Positions 23,306-35,499 of a stretch of DNA of 64,000 nucleotides are shown here, in pieces. Origin of the DNA: Bactericera cockerelli. Lineage: Eukaryota; Arthropoda; Insecta; Hemiptera; Triozidae. A program made the translations under genes and the position numbers. The stretch lies in contig CM044961.1 of assembly GCA_024516035.1 (NCBI GenBank), positions 10,060,094-10,124,093 of the forward strand, given 5' to 3'. The first letter of the stretch is position 1; every line of letters starts with the position of its first letter. Below the pieces are notes generated by a model that saw nothing but the letters and a program-made list of their open reading frames with translations, had not been told where the DNA came from and ran no database searches.

Positions 23306-25990
23306 GCTATTTCAGTAGCACCAAGTAAACTAGCTTCCATCACTATTTACTCTCCTATGGCAACGAATTCTGTTTCACATAATATAACAGAGAAATAGAG
23401 ATAATAGATAGATAGGTATATACATATAGGTATACAGGCCATGCCTCGCTGATGACAGATAGCATACCCTCCCTCTCCCTATTGTTTGAACTGAAAAAAA
23501 AGATGTAATTTTTGCTATCACACACAGAAAGATGACGTCACAGAGTTTATCTCTTTCTAGCACATAATATTTCATCTCTCTCTCACACACGCTTCTCTGA
23601 TGCCTTGATCTAGATTGGAACCAATTTCTACGCTTTCATACCCGACTACTGGAATCATAAAGATCCTGTTTTTTAATCCCGCAGACTCTCCCGGAGATTT
23701 TTTTTTATGTCTAATGGCTTCTTTAACATCTTAATTAGTCATAATTGGACGGACATTTAATAGATTCAAATTATATTTAGTGAGTTTTATATCGGTTTCG
23801 GCTACCGTTAGTTCGATTGGTGCCACGGTTTTTTTGTGTGCTTTTTCTTTTTCTATTCGATTTCACTGAAATTTAACTGTACTTTTTTTAAGTAGTAAAA
23901 TATTTGAGTGAATTTATTTCGTCGCTTAGTTTTTGAAAATTAAATTTATTGAAAGCTTTTTACGAAGTGGTTTGAAATATTCTGAATTTTATGTGCCCGA
24001 TTTATCTCGTTTGGAGCTGGTGATTTTTAAATCTACGTTTTATGGCTTTTTAAAAATAATTTTGAAAGCTCTCTTCGACCTTAATTTGTTTGCCTTTCTA
24101 TTTAATAGCATTCAACTTTCCAAGTTCAAGCAATTATTGATTTAATTTTTTTCTTCGATTTTGAATTTTGATTCAAGGTAATTCAGTTGTAGATTTTCTC
24201 TTGATCAGTGAATTTTAAGAAGCAAAATCGTACACAATATTTAATTATTTATTTAAAATAAAAAAATCTTATCATTAAAAAAAATTAAAACAATATAGCA
24301 ATTTGATATTATCACATTTCTTTTAGTAATTAACACCAACCTAGTCATAAAAAATTTAATCAAAATTACCTCCTAAATAGAATTTTTCAATTCTTTTAGT
24401 AAAATTACTTTAAAATGTATATATATTTGATAACTTGTTAATATTTAAAATAATTTTGAAAGTGCTCTTTGTAAAACTACAAGCAGTAAAGTTAACGCAT
24501 AACTATCGTTAACAGATAACTAAAGTTAACAGATACGACTATCTACAAAGTTATTTTTCTCAAAGTGAATTACAATGAGTCATGGCCGAAATTATTTCCA
24601 GTGTATTCCCCCTGAATAATATATTACGTATCCAAGATAATTCGTGATACCACGGTTTTCACGTAAACGACATAAAAACAGGTTGGTCACAGGGTATTAC
24701 ATAGGTACAAGTATGTATTACATAGGTACAGCTGATATACATATTTGTACCTCTCTAATCTATGTTTGTAAACTTGTATTTTTTTTATTTAGTTTAAACA
24801 AAATAATTTGGTAGGTATATCTTTATTATTTTTTAAACGGATTTCATTATTTTAATACCTTATAACATTAAATTTAGCTATTTCAACTTCCTTCAATCTT
24901 TTTTTAAATAGGGTTAAATTATAATGAAAATAAGGTATAGTTTTTATCTCAAATAATTTCAAGCCAGAAACCTTCACAGTTGGATTGCTAAAAATTAGCA
25001 AAAAAATCTAACTTGGCAACACCTTGACAAATAGAGGTGTCTCAACTTCCAGGTTCTGTACAGACTATTTTTTTATTTTTTTTTTTTTTTTTTGTTTTAT
25101 TTTTTGCTGCCCACATATGGTGGTTAGTAAAATCACAGCATAACAATCAATTTAAAAAATATTTTTTTGCCAATATTAATATTTTTTTTTCTTTACTTGT
25201 AAATGTGTTTTAATATATATCTTCGAACTTTTAATATTGTTCAGAAATTGTTTGTAACTCTTTCATTGTTCAAGTTGCACTTGAAAATAAGGTGTAATCG
25301 GAATCTTCCAAGGTTCCTGCATCACAAACACTATCTAACTCATGTTGTCTGAATTTTATCAATTTATAGGCTGCATACGATATATGTCCTAATGTATTTT
25401 ATAGGTGCATATAGTATAATATCAAATAAACCAAGTTCTGACTCCTGTCAAAATTAAGTATCTGATTTCAGAAATCTACCCCTGTCTTAAGAAATTATCA
25501 AACCCGATGCCATTTTTTTTTAATAACCCTGTTGGTTTAAACGGTTTTTCTAAGACTGTCCGTATGGTAAAACCACCTGTTGTGCTGAACATAGAGTTTT
25601 GTTTTTACTATTTTATGACATTCCTCTCTTATTGGACCTTTTTTGCTTATTTTTTAGGAAACTCAACACCTTTTTTCCCTAAAGTGTTCAATTTTCCCTT
25701 ACTGTTCATTTATTTCAATCTGTATTCTCAAAAAGTCAATAAATTTCAATATCTTTGGTTATTTATTTTAACAAATCTATGTTTATTGATTTGTTTCAGG
25801 TAATACTGGTAATACACATAAGACGCCATTTGTTAACACATTAGTTAACAAGTCGATTAGCTTACATGGATATTTTGTTCTCATGTCCGCTATGAACAGA
25901 GATGAACCAGACTTCTTCTTCAGGTAAAAAAATGAGCTTATCTCCATTAAAAAATAATCTTCAAAACTTTACAAATGATGGAAATTACAG
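23302..25990. other. long AT-rich gene-free stretch
   Basis: No gene, tRNA or repeat that I can name across 2.7 kb. The region 23690-23850 has many TAAT/ATTA cores (TTAATTAGTCATAATTGG) and could be regulatory, as could any Hox intron DNA. Confidence 0.5.
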
Positions 25991-26130
25991 TTTGTTCTTA
26001 TCCCGCTTAAGCAGGGTTGAGGTTGTTCAACCTCATGGTTGAGGTTGTTTGGTTTTGGCACATTTTTAGGGCTAGATGCCCTTCCTAACGCCAACGATTC
26101 TATTTGATTTAACGTCCATGCACTTAACTC
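25991..26130 (-). repeat. family E SINE tail
   Basis: The reverse of the copy at 58340-58495: GCCCTTCCTAACGCCAACGA, TTCTATTTGATTTAACGTCC, CAACCTCATGGTTGAGGTTG. Confidence 0.7.
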
Positions 26131-26189
26131 ATATTGACTGTACAGTACAGACAAAAGAAAGAGACATTACAGAAGAAAAACTAGAGTTA

Positions 26190-26194
26190 ATTTA

Positions 26195-26226
<32 letters not shown>

Positions 26227-26440
26227 AGAGGAAAGATGGATCTATAGAGAGAGAGAGACAGAGAGACTAAGGTATAGAAAAAGGGACAAAAATTAGAGAA
26301 ACTCAGAAAAAGAGGAAAAAATTAGGAGGGAGAGAGGAAAGAGAAGACAAGGAGCAAGTCATATAAAAAAAGAGACAGAAAAAAGAGAAGAGATAAAGAA
26401 AGAAAGAAAGAGAGAGAAGGGTAGAGTGAACACAAAACTA
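26190..26440. repeat. purine-rich (GA)n tract
   Basis: GAGAGA runs with AAAGAAAG, ending before a T run. Confidence 0.9.
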
Positions 26441-26669
26441 TTTTTTTTTTTTTTTGCGTGAAGGATGATTTATGTGCAAAAAAGTCACCTTCAACATTGC
26501 CATTATATTCGCGTTTCTATCAGTGGGTCGCGAAAAAAAGGTCGAATTCGCAACCCCCCTCAGAAATATTGCAGAAACGCCAAGTTCGAACCGAAATATC
26601 TCTTTTGTTGGGATGATTTGGTTTTGTCGGGCTTTTGTGTGTTTGACACCCGTAGAATGGGTGTCAATT

Positions 26670-26941
26670 TATACAGGGTGGATGATGTGCATTTATTCAT
26701 TATAATTATTTACACTGGATGAAGTATTTTGTCAAAAGATTAGTTTTGATCCATTTATTGCCCATTTATAATATTTCAATGTTTCTTCATACTTGCTTAT
26801 TCAATAGTTCATTTTTGTATACCGGGTGTTCTCAAATCAATGCGGCGGGAAACCATACATTTTCCTTTAACTTAAATTCAGATCATAGCTTCGCTTATAT
26901 CATCTTCCTCCGTTATTATACTATCTGTTACACCCTGTATA
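26670..26941. mobile_element. possible short MITE with TATACAGGGTG ends
   Basis: Both ends carry TATACAGGGTG in inverted orientation, the same terminus as the foldback elements at 60511 and 63183. The inner sequence is not an inverted repeat, so this is a weaker case. Confidence 0.4.
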
Positions 26942-27119
26942 TTTGAGCGAATATCTATCGAACCTCCAATGTATTGCTGATAGTATTAATAGAATAACAA
27001 TAGTATTAAAAACCTGCCATCCATTATGGGTATTGACAGCTATGAACAAATTTGAAAATTTATGATTTTTAATTTCTGTTGTGTGCCCCCTGTACCCTGG
27101 GCCCTTTCCCCGTCAGAAA

Positions 27120-27290
27120 TTTTCCAGTGAAGGCAGAGAGAGAGAGAGAGAAAGAGAGAGAGACAAATTGACAGAGAAATAGAGGGAGAAAAAAGAAAAT
27201 ACAAGAGTACAATAGATGTCCTAACAGACTGAAGGGCGGGGTTATTGCCTATGGCAGTCTCTTCCATCCAACCCTTCTATTGAACCTGAT
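27120..27290 (-). repeat. LINE-like 3' end fragment with GA tract
   Basis: The - strand contains GGTTGGATGGAAGAGACTGC and CATAGGCAATAACCCCGCCC, the same block as at 10915-10960, with (GA)n next to it. Confidence 0.45.
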
Positions 27291-28019
27291 GTTCAAAAAC
27301 CATTCTATTCAATTATTTTGTCTTCAAAAATTCTCTTGTGAAAAAACGTAATAAAAAAAACATAAGAAAAGCCAGCCACATCTTAAAAAATTAACGCTCA
27401 CAATGGAATCTCATATTCACAATACTACTACTGTAATCCAAGTTCTATCTCAAAATCCTCTCTCTTACAAGAGGAATCCAAGTAACACGTCTGACAAAAG
27501 AATTAGTTCTACACTGAGAATGATGGAGGGATGTTAGACCCCTGAGGCATTCCAAACTTTTTAAATTATCTTTTATTAATGAAGAAAACAAAATGATCGA
27601 GGCTCGTCTCTTAGAAATACCTCCCATAGCTAATTGGAAAGGTGCCCTGCTATTTTTACCTTTGACTTTCAAGATATTTGATGTCTTCATTATGAAGGGA
27701 AGGGGTCTCAGGGCTGCCTAAGATGTGGATGATTTTTTTGTCTCAAATGGCCCGCAGATACTTTAATTTTAAATGGCCCGTGATTCCAGGAACTCGACTG
27801 TAGGAGTCGATTGCTTATTGAATAATTGGACCCTTTTGCAATCTGAGAAATCTTAGGGTGAAACTTTTCGACGTTTCAGTGAAACATCTGTTACCTATAT
27901 TATTATAACTTGTTTTGAAGCTTTATTTTAAATGGAAAAATGTAAGAACTCATTCGATTTAGTTATTCAAAATTTCGTTATAATTATTATTCAACAAGTT
28001 TGATCAATCTTTATTTAAA

Positions 28020-29558
28020 TCTATATATATAAAATCCATTTACATTCATTCATAATCAACGCAGAGCCTAAACGGCTGGGCCGATTGACTTGAAATTTTG
28101 CAGGAAGCTTCCCCTTATGATGTAGGGGCGTACTAAGAACGGATTTTTTGAAGGAATCAGGGGTTCTCAACTTATGGCCAAAAATTAACATTTATTGATA
28201 ATCAACGCAGAGCCTAAACGGCTGGCCCGATTGACTTGAAATTTTGCAGGAAGCTTCTCCTTATGATGTAGGGGCGTACTAAGAAGGGATTTTTTTTAAA
28301 AGGAATCAGGGGTTCTCAACTTATGGCCAAAAATTAACATTTATTGATAATCAACGCAGAGCCTAAACGGCTGGGCCGATTGACTTGAAATTTTGCAGGA
28401 AGCTTCACCTTATGATGTAAGGGCGTACTAAAAACGGATTTTTTTAAAAGGAATCAGGGGTTCTCAAGTTACGGCCAAAAATTAATATTTATTGATAATC
28501 AACGCAGAGCCTATTGACTTGAAAGGCCGATTGACTTGAAATTTTGCAGGAAGCTCTTATCCTTATGATGTAGGGGCGTACTAAGAACAGATTTTTTTTC
28601 AAAGGAATCAGGGGTTCTCAACTTATGGCCGAAATTAGTCATTTTTAGCGTGTTGTCAGATTCTCAAAAAGGGTTGAGCTGAATGACTTGAAATTTGGCA
28701 GACAATTTTTTTCAGTGATGAAAAAGCTTACTATGAAAGGATTTTTCAAAGATAACAGGGGTCCTCAACTTATGGACAAAGGTAGACAATTTTAAGCGTC
28801 TTGGAAGATTCTCAAAACGGTTGAGCCGAATGACTTGAAATTTGGCAGACAGCTTCTTTTGTGATATAGGGGAATAATAAGAAACAAATTTTACAAGAAA
28901 ATAGGGGTTCTCAACTTATGGTCAAAATTAGATTTCATCAGAGGTTCCCCATAAATGTGTCCGTCGAAATTCTTTTTATAATGTAGGGGTGTACTAACAA
29001 AATAATCTTTTCTTATAAATTCGAGCTCATGTCACTCATTAATGTAGGTATTACCGTTACCGTACTGGTAAGCTAAAATTGTATGGGTAACTAAGTTCCT
29101 TCTGATCTATGTATCCAATATAGCGGTATAATCTTTTTCTCATATCATCTACATAATTATATTTGTAAGAAATATAAAAATAAAGTGCCTCAGTATAAAC
29201 AGAAACATAAAAGCCTACCTATTTACTTTATTATTACGTCAGTGTACTTAGCATCAAATAATGTTTATGCACAATTTGAGAACTGCTGCTTCGAAATTCG
29301 TTGAAAAGCATCGAGACAAAGTAGGTATCTATGCACTGGACTAGAGGAGAGGGGAAAGTTCAAAAACACTTTCTGACATAGGCTCTGTAATACACTGCGT
29401 AGCTTTTCATTTGGATTCTCTAGCCAGTTAACACCTTGATACGAGATAACAGAAAATTGAATTTTCTTTCTGGAGCTTGCTTTTGTTTTTACTCTTGGCC
29501 ATGCCTTAACTAAAATGTGGCCATGCCTTGGCCACGCGAAGCGGGCGTAGCCCGCTAG
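28020..29558 (+). mobile_element. Helitron-like element, non-autonomous
   Basis: Starts TCTATATATATAAAATCC after an A and ends CTAG before a T, the A/T insertion habit and TC..CTAG ends of Helitrons. Just inside the 3' end is a perfect 7-bp hairpin, AGCGGGC/GCCCGCT, with loop GTA (29540-29556). No terminal inverted repeats or Rep/helicase coding sequence are seen, so it would depend on another copy. The inner part has four 149-bp tandem repeats (GCAGAGCCTAAACGGCTGGG .. GACTTGAAATTTTGCAGGAA) and two diverged ones. Confidence 0.82.
28050..28940 (+). repeat. 149-bp tandem repeats inside the Helitron
   Basis: Units start near 28053, 28200, 28349 and 28498 and share ATCAACGCAGAGCC, TTGACTTGAAATTTTGCAGG and CAGGGGTTCTCAACTTATGG. 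Two further units (from about 28660 and 28805) are diverged, with GAATGACTTGAAATTTGGCA. Confidence 0.85.
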
Positions 29559-29949
29559 TTTTTTATATACAGGTACAGTGAAAAGGTAAAATTAATGTAA
29601 GGTAAACAAAGTTTGATCAAGGGTGGTGATAATGCCTTTGGCATTCTTTTCCTTACCACCCTTGATAACTTGTCATGCATGGACAGGACATAATGACTGG
29701 ATATTTTTCAACAGTGTTTCTTATATTTTTACTTTTTTCAAAGGCATTTTTATTGAAGAAAATAAATCCAGGTTTTATAATAGGTACCTCTGTAGATCTT
29801 AAGTCTAGATTTCGCGTATTGTTTTAAATGGTGTAAAATAAGTTTAGAACTGACTCGTATGGATACACAAATTCCGAGTTCTTTTTTACTCTAACGCAGT
29901 GTTTTTACATTTTCCACAGCCTAATTTATCTCTTTCTCAAACGTTAACC

Positions 29950-30009
29950 CAGATGGGGCTGACGTCCTTCCAGAAGGACGTCCTTCTGGAAGGACGTCAG
30001 CCCCATCTG
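29950..30009. repeat. 60-bp perfect palindrome without spacer
   Basis: CAGATGGGGCTGACGTCCTT CCAGAAGGAC is followed directly by its exact complement, with the axis between 29979 and 29980. It can form a cruciform in DNA or a 30-bp hairpin in RNA. It is GC-rich inside AT-rich DNA and holds ACGTC motifs. It could be a real hairpin or a foldback assembly artefact. Confidence 0.95.
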
Positions 30010-30412
30010 ATGAAAGGTACTACGTTGTGGATTTTTCTAATTAATTCAGCTTGTTGGAGGTTAGTTGGCGACACCTTAAGCTCTTTGTTTTGAGTCCGAG
30101 TGATAAGTTGACAGCACTTATTTTGATTCAGGACTCAGTTTATATCACTCCAAAAAAATAAAACAAAAAAATTCACCGCGTTATCTGGGTTGAATCCCTG
30201 CGTTAGCTTCTTAAAACCCATCAGATTATTCATTAATCCATCCCGAACCTTGAGTTCTCTCTTATTGACACAAGAGATAGTTATTATAGGTATTGATACT
30301 ATGGATAGCACCCAGACAGGTTTGTGGAAGTTCTTCTGTCTTCCATTTTCAATTATATGGACGCCCAGATCCAATGTATAAGTTCCTTTTATGTCCATTG
30401 ATTCTTATTGGT

Positions 30413-30512
30413 TTTAATGTCCTGATTTGAGATAGTAAGGACAGGAGTTTTACCCTCTATTTGCTGGGAATCGTACCAGCTACCCAAATTAACCTCACCC
30501 AGCCTAGTTAAG
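30413..30512 (-). repeat. family E SINE tail
   Basis: TTTTACCCTCTATTTGCTGG, GAATCGTACCAGCTACCC and AATTAACCTCACCCAGCC are the reverse of the 58300 copy. Confidence 0.7.
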
Positions 30513-30566
30513 GCTGGAAGAACATTTTAATATTAAAGTAAATGACGAACATACCATTCATCATAA

Positions 30567-30730
30567 GGTGGCGTCATCGTGAACGATGGTAGCCAGACAG
30601 TGGAGGAATGACGCAGCACTTCTACCACTGTCTTTACAAGGAGGTTAATAATTGACAAGGGCCCCCAGAACCAAGCCAATGCTGGTCTACTACTCCCTGT
30701 TTATAGTCCCCCAGCCAGACTGCTGGTCTT
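30567..30730 (+). repeat. second copy of the 38-bp-unit element
   Basis: GGTGGCGTCATCGTGAACGA to GGGCCCCCAGAACCAAGCC matches 3335-3450 almost base for base, then one 38-bp unit. The array is expanded only in the first copy. Confidence 0.85.
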
Positions 30731-31640
30731 TACCATTAATAATTATAAAAAGAGAGGGAGCGTTCAGAACAATTAAAATAGCCTTTCCCAAACCTCTGGG
30801 GCCCTTGAGGGAATATCTTTTCTCTCTCTTTTTCTCTCGACTTTCTCTCTCCTCCTCTCCTCTCCTTCTCTGACTCGAATGACCTATTAAACAATAGGTA
30901 AATACCTCACCCCCTCTTTTTCGCCTTTCCTTTCTCCATTTGACCCCTATTATCAGTTGTTTTTATCAGTGGGTCTTAATTATTATTTATAAAAAAAATT
31001 CAGTTAACTTTAGTTTACTCTAAAATATATCCCATTATGAAAGCTTTGATGACTTAATTGTTTCTCTCAAAAAGTTAAAATCGCTATGTATCTCGAAATT
31101 ATCTTTTTGTAATATTTTCCAGAGATCATATTATGTATTGTATATGTGTACATATATTATTCTATTCTATGCTGACACTTCAATGTTTATTATACTAATA
31201 GAACACAGGTAGGTACATCACCATGTTATGTTTTTTTGTCTCTGTTGTGTCAGAGTCGGCTGAGATGCTTGCATGCACGCTGGTGACAATGCATGTATGC
31301 AAGCATGCATGGCAATGCGTGCTCACTGCTCATACTCTATGATAAAGAAGAATGCATGTTTGGCAAAAAAGTGCTCAGCACATCATGTTGCAATATTTGC
31401 GGAAAAACCATTAGCAAAATTAAAATCTCTTTAGTGTCAGCTGAAATTAGAGCAGTATGTATAGGATGGCACTGACATGAATCGTATATACATAATAATA
31501 TACAATGCAGTAATGTTCATACATAATTACATAAGTATACCTACGTGGATTATAATAGAGACTATTTTAACCGGCCTAATAAGCATTTGAATGCCCCTTG
31601 TTCTAGCAGATTATTTATTTTAGTTATATTTATTTGTACT
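30731..31640. other. gene-free stretch
   Basis: A short CT-rich patch (30820-30870), a GCATGC-rich patch at 31265-31320, otherwise A/T-rich. Confidence 0.5.
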
Positions 31641-31642
31641 GA

Positions 31643-31790
31643 ACCAACCTCAGGAGCTTAATCGAATAGGCGGACTTGTAACCTGGAGGTCGGTGGTGCA
31701 AATCCCAGTTTCAGGATAGTAAAGTTAGTTTGAGTAGTTGTGATATCACGAAAGTGATTAACACAGATATGATAACTTTTTTTTTTACTT
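31643..31790 (+). repeat. SINE family A, copy 4
   Basis: CCAACCTCAGGAGCTTAATC, GGCGGACTTGTAACCTGGAG, a degenerate B box (GGTGCAAATCCC), body GTGATATCACGAAAGTGATT and 3' end TATGATAAC plus T run. Confidence 0.75.
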
Positions 31791-32489
31791 ATTTATACCA
31801 ACTTAAGTTCTCAGAAAAAGAAAAAATTAGGTATCAATACCTATATCACGGACACGGAATTATTATTACTTTCACCAAGTCAACACTGAAATCTAAACAT
31901 AAACATATAGGAGTAGGTATAGACAACATGGCAGCATATTATTTCAGCAACACCATATTCTGTACAAAGCACTTTATATTTAGTGAAACAGAATGTCACT
32001 CAAAGCTCACTGGGGGATTACGGGGTGTATAGCTTCATACACATCCTATATGTGAAAACCGTTGTGAAATGTTATGCTTAACCCTACGGAATACTTGGCA
32101 GAAAACTAATGGGTGTTTCAAAAGTCAATGGCAACTTTTGGAAAACTTTTTAGTTTCGCTGTTCAAAGAGGTAATGTTGCTTCAGTGTTGAGTGCACTGC
32201 CTCGGGAAGATGTCCTTGGAGAAGGTGTTTTATGTGTTGTGAAAAAAAAAAAAAAATATATAGGTAAATTAATATTTTCATTATAGTTAAATTTTTGGAA
32301 GGGGCTAGGTGAATCTTTTGAAGGTGGAGGTATTTCAACTTTGGTTTCACAAACTCACAGAGAGTTGGATTCATACTTATCTTCATATTTCTCGTATTGC
32401 AAATAAATAAATAAAAAAAGTTGGGTTTTCAACTACATTGTAATTAATACCCTTCGTATAGTACTCCCTAGTATATGCAGGTAATTCAT

Positions 32490-32530
32490 TATCGCCTGGT
32501 GGTTACCTTCCACTAAAGATTTTTATTATT
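32490..32530 (+). repeat. SINE family B 3' fragment
   Basis: ATCGCCTGGTGGTTACCTTC plus CACTAAAGA and a TTATTATT tail; only the 3' end is present. Confidence 0.5.
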
Positions 32531-32534
32531 AATT

Positions 32535-32667
32535 TATCACATAATTTTGTTGGTGATGTCACAATTATTACTCCAACTCGCCCTGTTCAGTAGATATTTG
32601 CCATTTTTGGGACTCGAACCACTGACCTCAAGATAACCACCTTATCGATCAAGCTACTGAGGTCGGA
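32535..32667 (-). repeat. SINE family A, copy 5
   Basis: Reverse orientation to copy 4: CGATCAAGCTACTGAGGTCG at the 5' head and GATGTCACAATTATTACTCC in the body. Copies 4 and 5 form an inverted pair about 0.75 kb apart. Confidence 0.75.
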
Positions 32668-32894
32668 ATAAACTTTTATACACACAAGCCTGTTATCTTA
32701 TTAGGTGATGTATCCAAATTTTTGGAACGCCCTGTGCCTAAACAACACATAATACCGTACGTACATACGGTATGGTATGGTATACATTATAATAATTGCT
32801 ATGTTGTGTTTGTATATTTCGCATATATCCCGGATTACGAAAAGTGTCATAATTATAACATGTCTTCGTTAATCTCGTTAGCTTCCATATTCTG

Positions 32895-32985
32895 CTTTCC
32901 ATACAGGGTGATTTTTTTTCTTCTCTATGTCTGCTTTCTATACAGGGTGATTCTTTTTCTTCTCTATGTTTGCTTTCTACAGGAT
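32895..32985 (+). repeat. short tandem repeat with TACAGGGTGATT
   Basis: ATACAGGGTGATT plus CTTCTCTATGTCTGCTTTC repeated about 2.5 times with slight changes. Confidence 0.75.
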
Positions 32986-33016
32986 GACTCGTGTATTTCT
33001 TCTCTGCGTCTATGCT

Positions 33017-33190
33017 TTTAATCGCCTTGGCGGTAGCATGCTCAGCTTAAACTCCAGGTTATCCGGGTTCGAATCCCGGCGGGGTCGGAATTTTTCGGCT
33101 CTTGTGAGGAAAAGTGAGTAGCTGCTTTGATGTGAGCAAAAAGTCACTCTGCTAAAAAAATTCTGCCATACTAGGAAAATCGCAATGAAT
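33017..33190 (+). repeat. SINE family C, copy 2
   Basis: GGTAGCATGCTCAGC, GGGTTCGAATCCCGGCGGGG (B box), GGAATTTTTCGGCTC, GAGGAAAAGTGAGTAGCTGC. The head is tRNA-like, with a well-kept T arm but poor acceptor pairing. Confidence 0.75.
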
Positions 33191-33287
33191 TCTACACCTG
33201 ACAGGTTATAGACCTGTATAGAATGTATATAAACATACAAAGTGTTTTCACAATTCTTAAAAGTCAATTTTCTAAATTTATCTGCCT

Positions 33288-33365
33288 TACTGGGGTCTCA
33301 AACCACCGACGTCCTGGTTATGAGTTCGCCGGCTCATCGCATTGACCGAGCTGCTAAGGTGACTT
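33288..33365 (-). repeat. tRNA-like SINE head related to family A
   Basis: The - strand contains CACCTTAGCAGCTCGGTCAA and GACGTCGGTGGTTTGAGACC, an altered family A head. Confidence 0.5.
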
Positions 33366-33487
33366 AACCATTTATTCGAAAAACAAAACAAAAAAAATCC
33401 ATAAACAAACAGTCATTCGATTTTGATTACACTTACCTCTAAAGTAAAAAAGAAAGACAGAAACTGCAATCCCACCATCCCGCTGAA

Positions 33488-33690
33488 ACCAACATTTCGA
33501 GATTTCTCTCAACATTTCGAGACTTTGCGCAACATTTCGATACTTTTTGTAACATTTCGAGACTTTTCCGAACATTTCGCAACATTTCGAGACTTTTCGC
33601 AACATTTTGAAGCTTTTCGCAACATTTCGAGATTGCGCAACATTCAAGCTTTTCGCAACATTTCGAGACTTTTCGCAACATTTTTTTTTT
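33488..33690 (+). repeat. 20-bp minisatellite
   Basis: About ten copies of AACATTTCGAGACTTTTCGC with small changes, one half unit and two 18-bp units, ending in AACA plus a T run. Stray units lie at 33785-33820. Repeating peptides on both strands are by-products. Confidence 0.93.
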
Positions 33691-33699
33691 TTTTTGTAG

Positions 33700-34665
33700 T
33701 AAAATTAATGTGAATAGAGTTGCAAAAAAATGTTTCAGCCAGTGCGATTTGATCTTACTTGCCACTCAAGGAACGAGCGGAGTGTGAAACTTTTCGCAAC
33801 ATCGCGAAACAAAATGTTGCACTCAGTGGGATTAAAAATACAATGGGAAATGACTCTCTTATAATATTCCTCAAAGCCACCAACATATTTCCCAAAATAT
33901 AAACTCGAGGATCTGGCGTGAACGACAGGCTTATCGCCTTTAACCGCCGATAAATCGGGGGGAAAAATACAATGTTCTACTTTCACAAGTCTCACAAGAG
34001 TCCATTCATATCGCACACATTCACGGAAATATAGAACGAAAAAAATAAAAAATGGAAAGGAAAGTAACACAAAGCATACACCAGCCATTGCTCTGACGGC
34101 CCCTACCCCATCATTATAATGCTCCACCCCATCGCTCAATCACACTGACAGGTCTGCCATGGAGGGATGAAGAGGGGCTCCCATCATGAAAGCGAACATC
34201 TAGAGATACCTTTTAGACATTTTCGGAACTATTTGGATTTGTGAGGTCTTGTGGAGAATGGATTGTTTATTTTTAAGAAAACCTGTATCTATTTAATAAT
34301 AATAATAAATTTATTTTATTGTATGTTGTACGACCAAATGGCATGTAGTTAGGTATACCTACAAAGTCTCTTATATCTTAAACTTGAAATTAAGAGTTAA
34401 GATTATTTTATGTGCAGCTATTTAAAAATTAAAGAAATTAAATTACTTTCTATTATTAACCACCTGAATGGTAGAGAAATTAGTATTGTTTTCGATCGGT
34501 TATTTAGAAATTGAGCTGATTAATTTTTCAGGTACATTTTTTGTTTTTCCAAGTAGGTACGATTTCGTGCATATGAATTTATTTCATGGGTTTAAATAAC
34601 AATTATTGCCTGTGGAAGTTTTATCTTCAATGTCCTGATTTGTTCACTTGGTACATTTTTTTATA
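33700..34665. other. gene-free stretch
   Basis: Moderately complex from 33730 to 34200 with no recognised domain; an (AAT)n followed by TTTATTTTATTGTATGTTGT at 34297 resembles the LINE-like end at 2621. Confidence 0.45.
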
Positions 34666-34667
34666 AG

Positions 34668-34832
34668 CCGACCTCAGTAGCTTGATGGAATAGGCGGCCG
34701 ATTTGTAACCTGTAGGTCGTTGGTTCGAGTCCCAAGTCGGTAAAAATTTCAGCAGCGTGAGCGTAGTTAGAGTACCCAAATACCTATGTTGTGATACGTA
34801 TTACGAAAGTGGCTAACTCAAATATGATAAGT
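34668..34832 (+). repeat. SINE family A, copy 6
   Basis: CCGACCTCAGTAGCTTGATG, GTAACCTGTAGGTCGTTGGT, TTCGAGTCCC, and a body ending ACTCAAATATGATAA. Confidence 0.78.
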
Positions 34833-35214
34833 ATTTACAGAAGTCTGGAGGTCTGGAGATCAAAAGCCTTCGAAAGACACGTATAGGTAAACAAATACCC
34901 TCTATCTGCTTATTGGGACAGCTTTTTTTGTAAGGTGCTTTAACAACAGCTGGTCTTTCGCACCGTTAAGACAGCTTTGGTACTGCTTTCATTCTCGATA
35001 GCAGTAATTTTTTCCAAGTTTTTTTTTCCGATTCTCATTTTGAGAGGCTTCGAACTTTCTTATTCAATACGAGCTAAGTTCTTTCTTACTTGTACAGTTA
35101 CCAAGACCATATTCTGTGGGTATTTAGTGGCACGAAAGACAAAGGGCGTTCTTATCTTAGTAAAGCGACAAGCTATCCTTCCATTTGGGATTTTTACCAC
35201 ATAATAATAAGTCT

Positions 35215-35285
35215 TTGACTTACAGCTGGAATAAGGGGACTTAATAGTAATAATTGGGCAGTAAAAATAAGGCGATATTATTATT
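35215..35285 (+). repeat. 3' fragment of the 14957 SINE
   Basis: AGCTGGAATAAGGGGACTTA and GGGCAGTAAAAATAAGGCGA followed by TATTATTATT match the 3' end of the element at 14957-15172. Confidence 0.65.
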
Positions 35286-35499
35286 TTATATAAAATATTA
35301 CATAAATACCTAACATTACTTAGGATTTCTAATATGAACTTAATAACAGATATTAATTGTTATTAATAATTCACTTTCTCGTTTCAAGCTTCCAAGATCT
35401 AAATTTAGATACCTGATTTAAAATAAATCAAACTCCTAAAATAATTATAGGTATACTTCGTGCAGTGCATCTTCTTGACCAGGATGTTTCTAAGAATAA

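Noticed and set aside
33017..33085. tRNA-Leu-like gene
   Set aside because: Only the T arm pairs well; the downstream sequence is the family C SINE body.
33372..33765. Overlapping frames with repeated EMLRKVSKCC-like peptides
   Set aside because: Products of the 20-bp minisatellite read in several frames.
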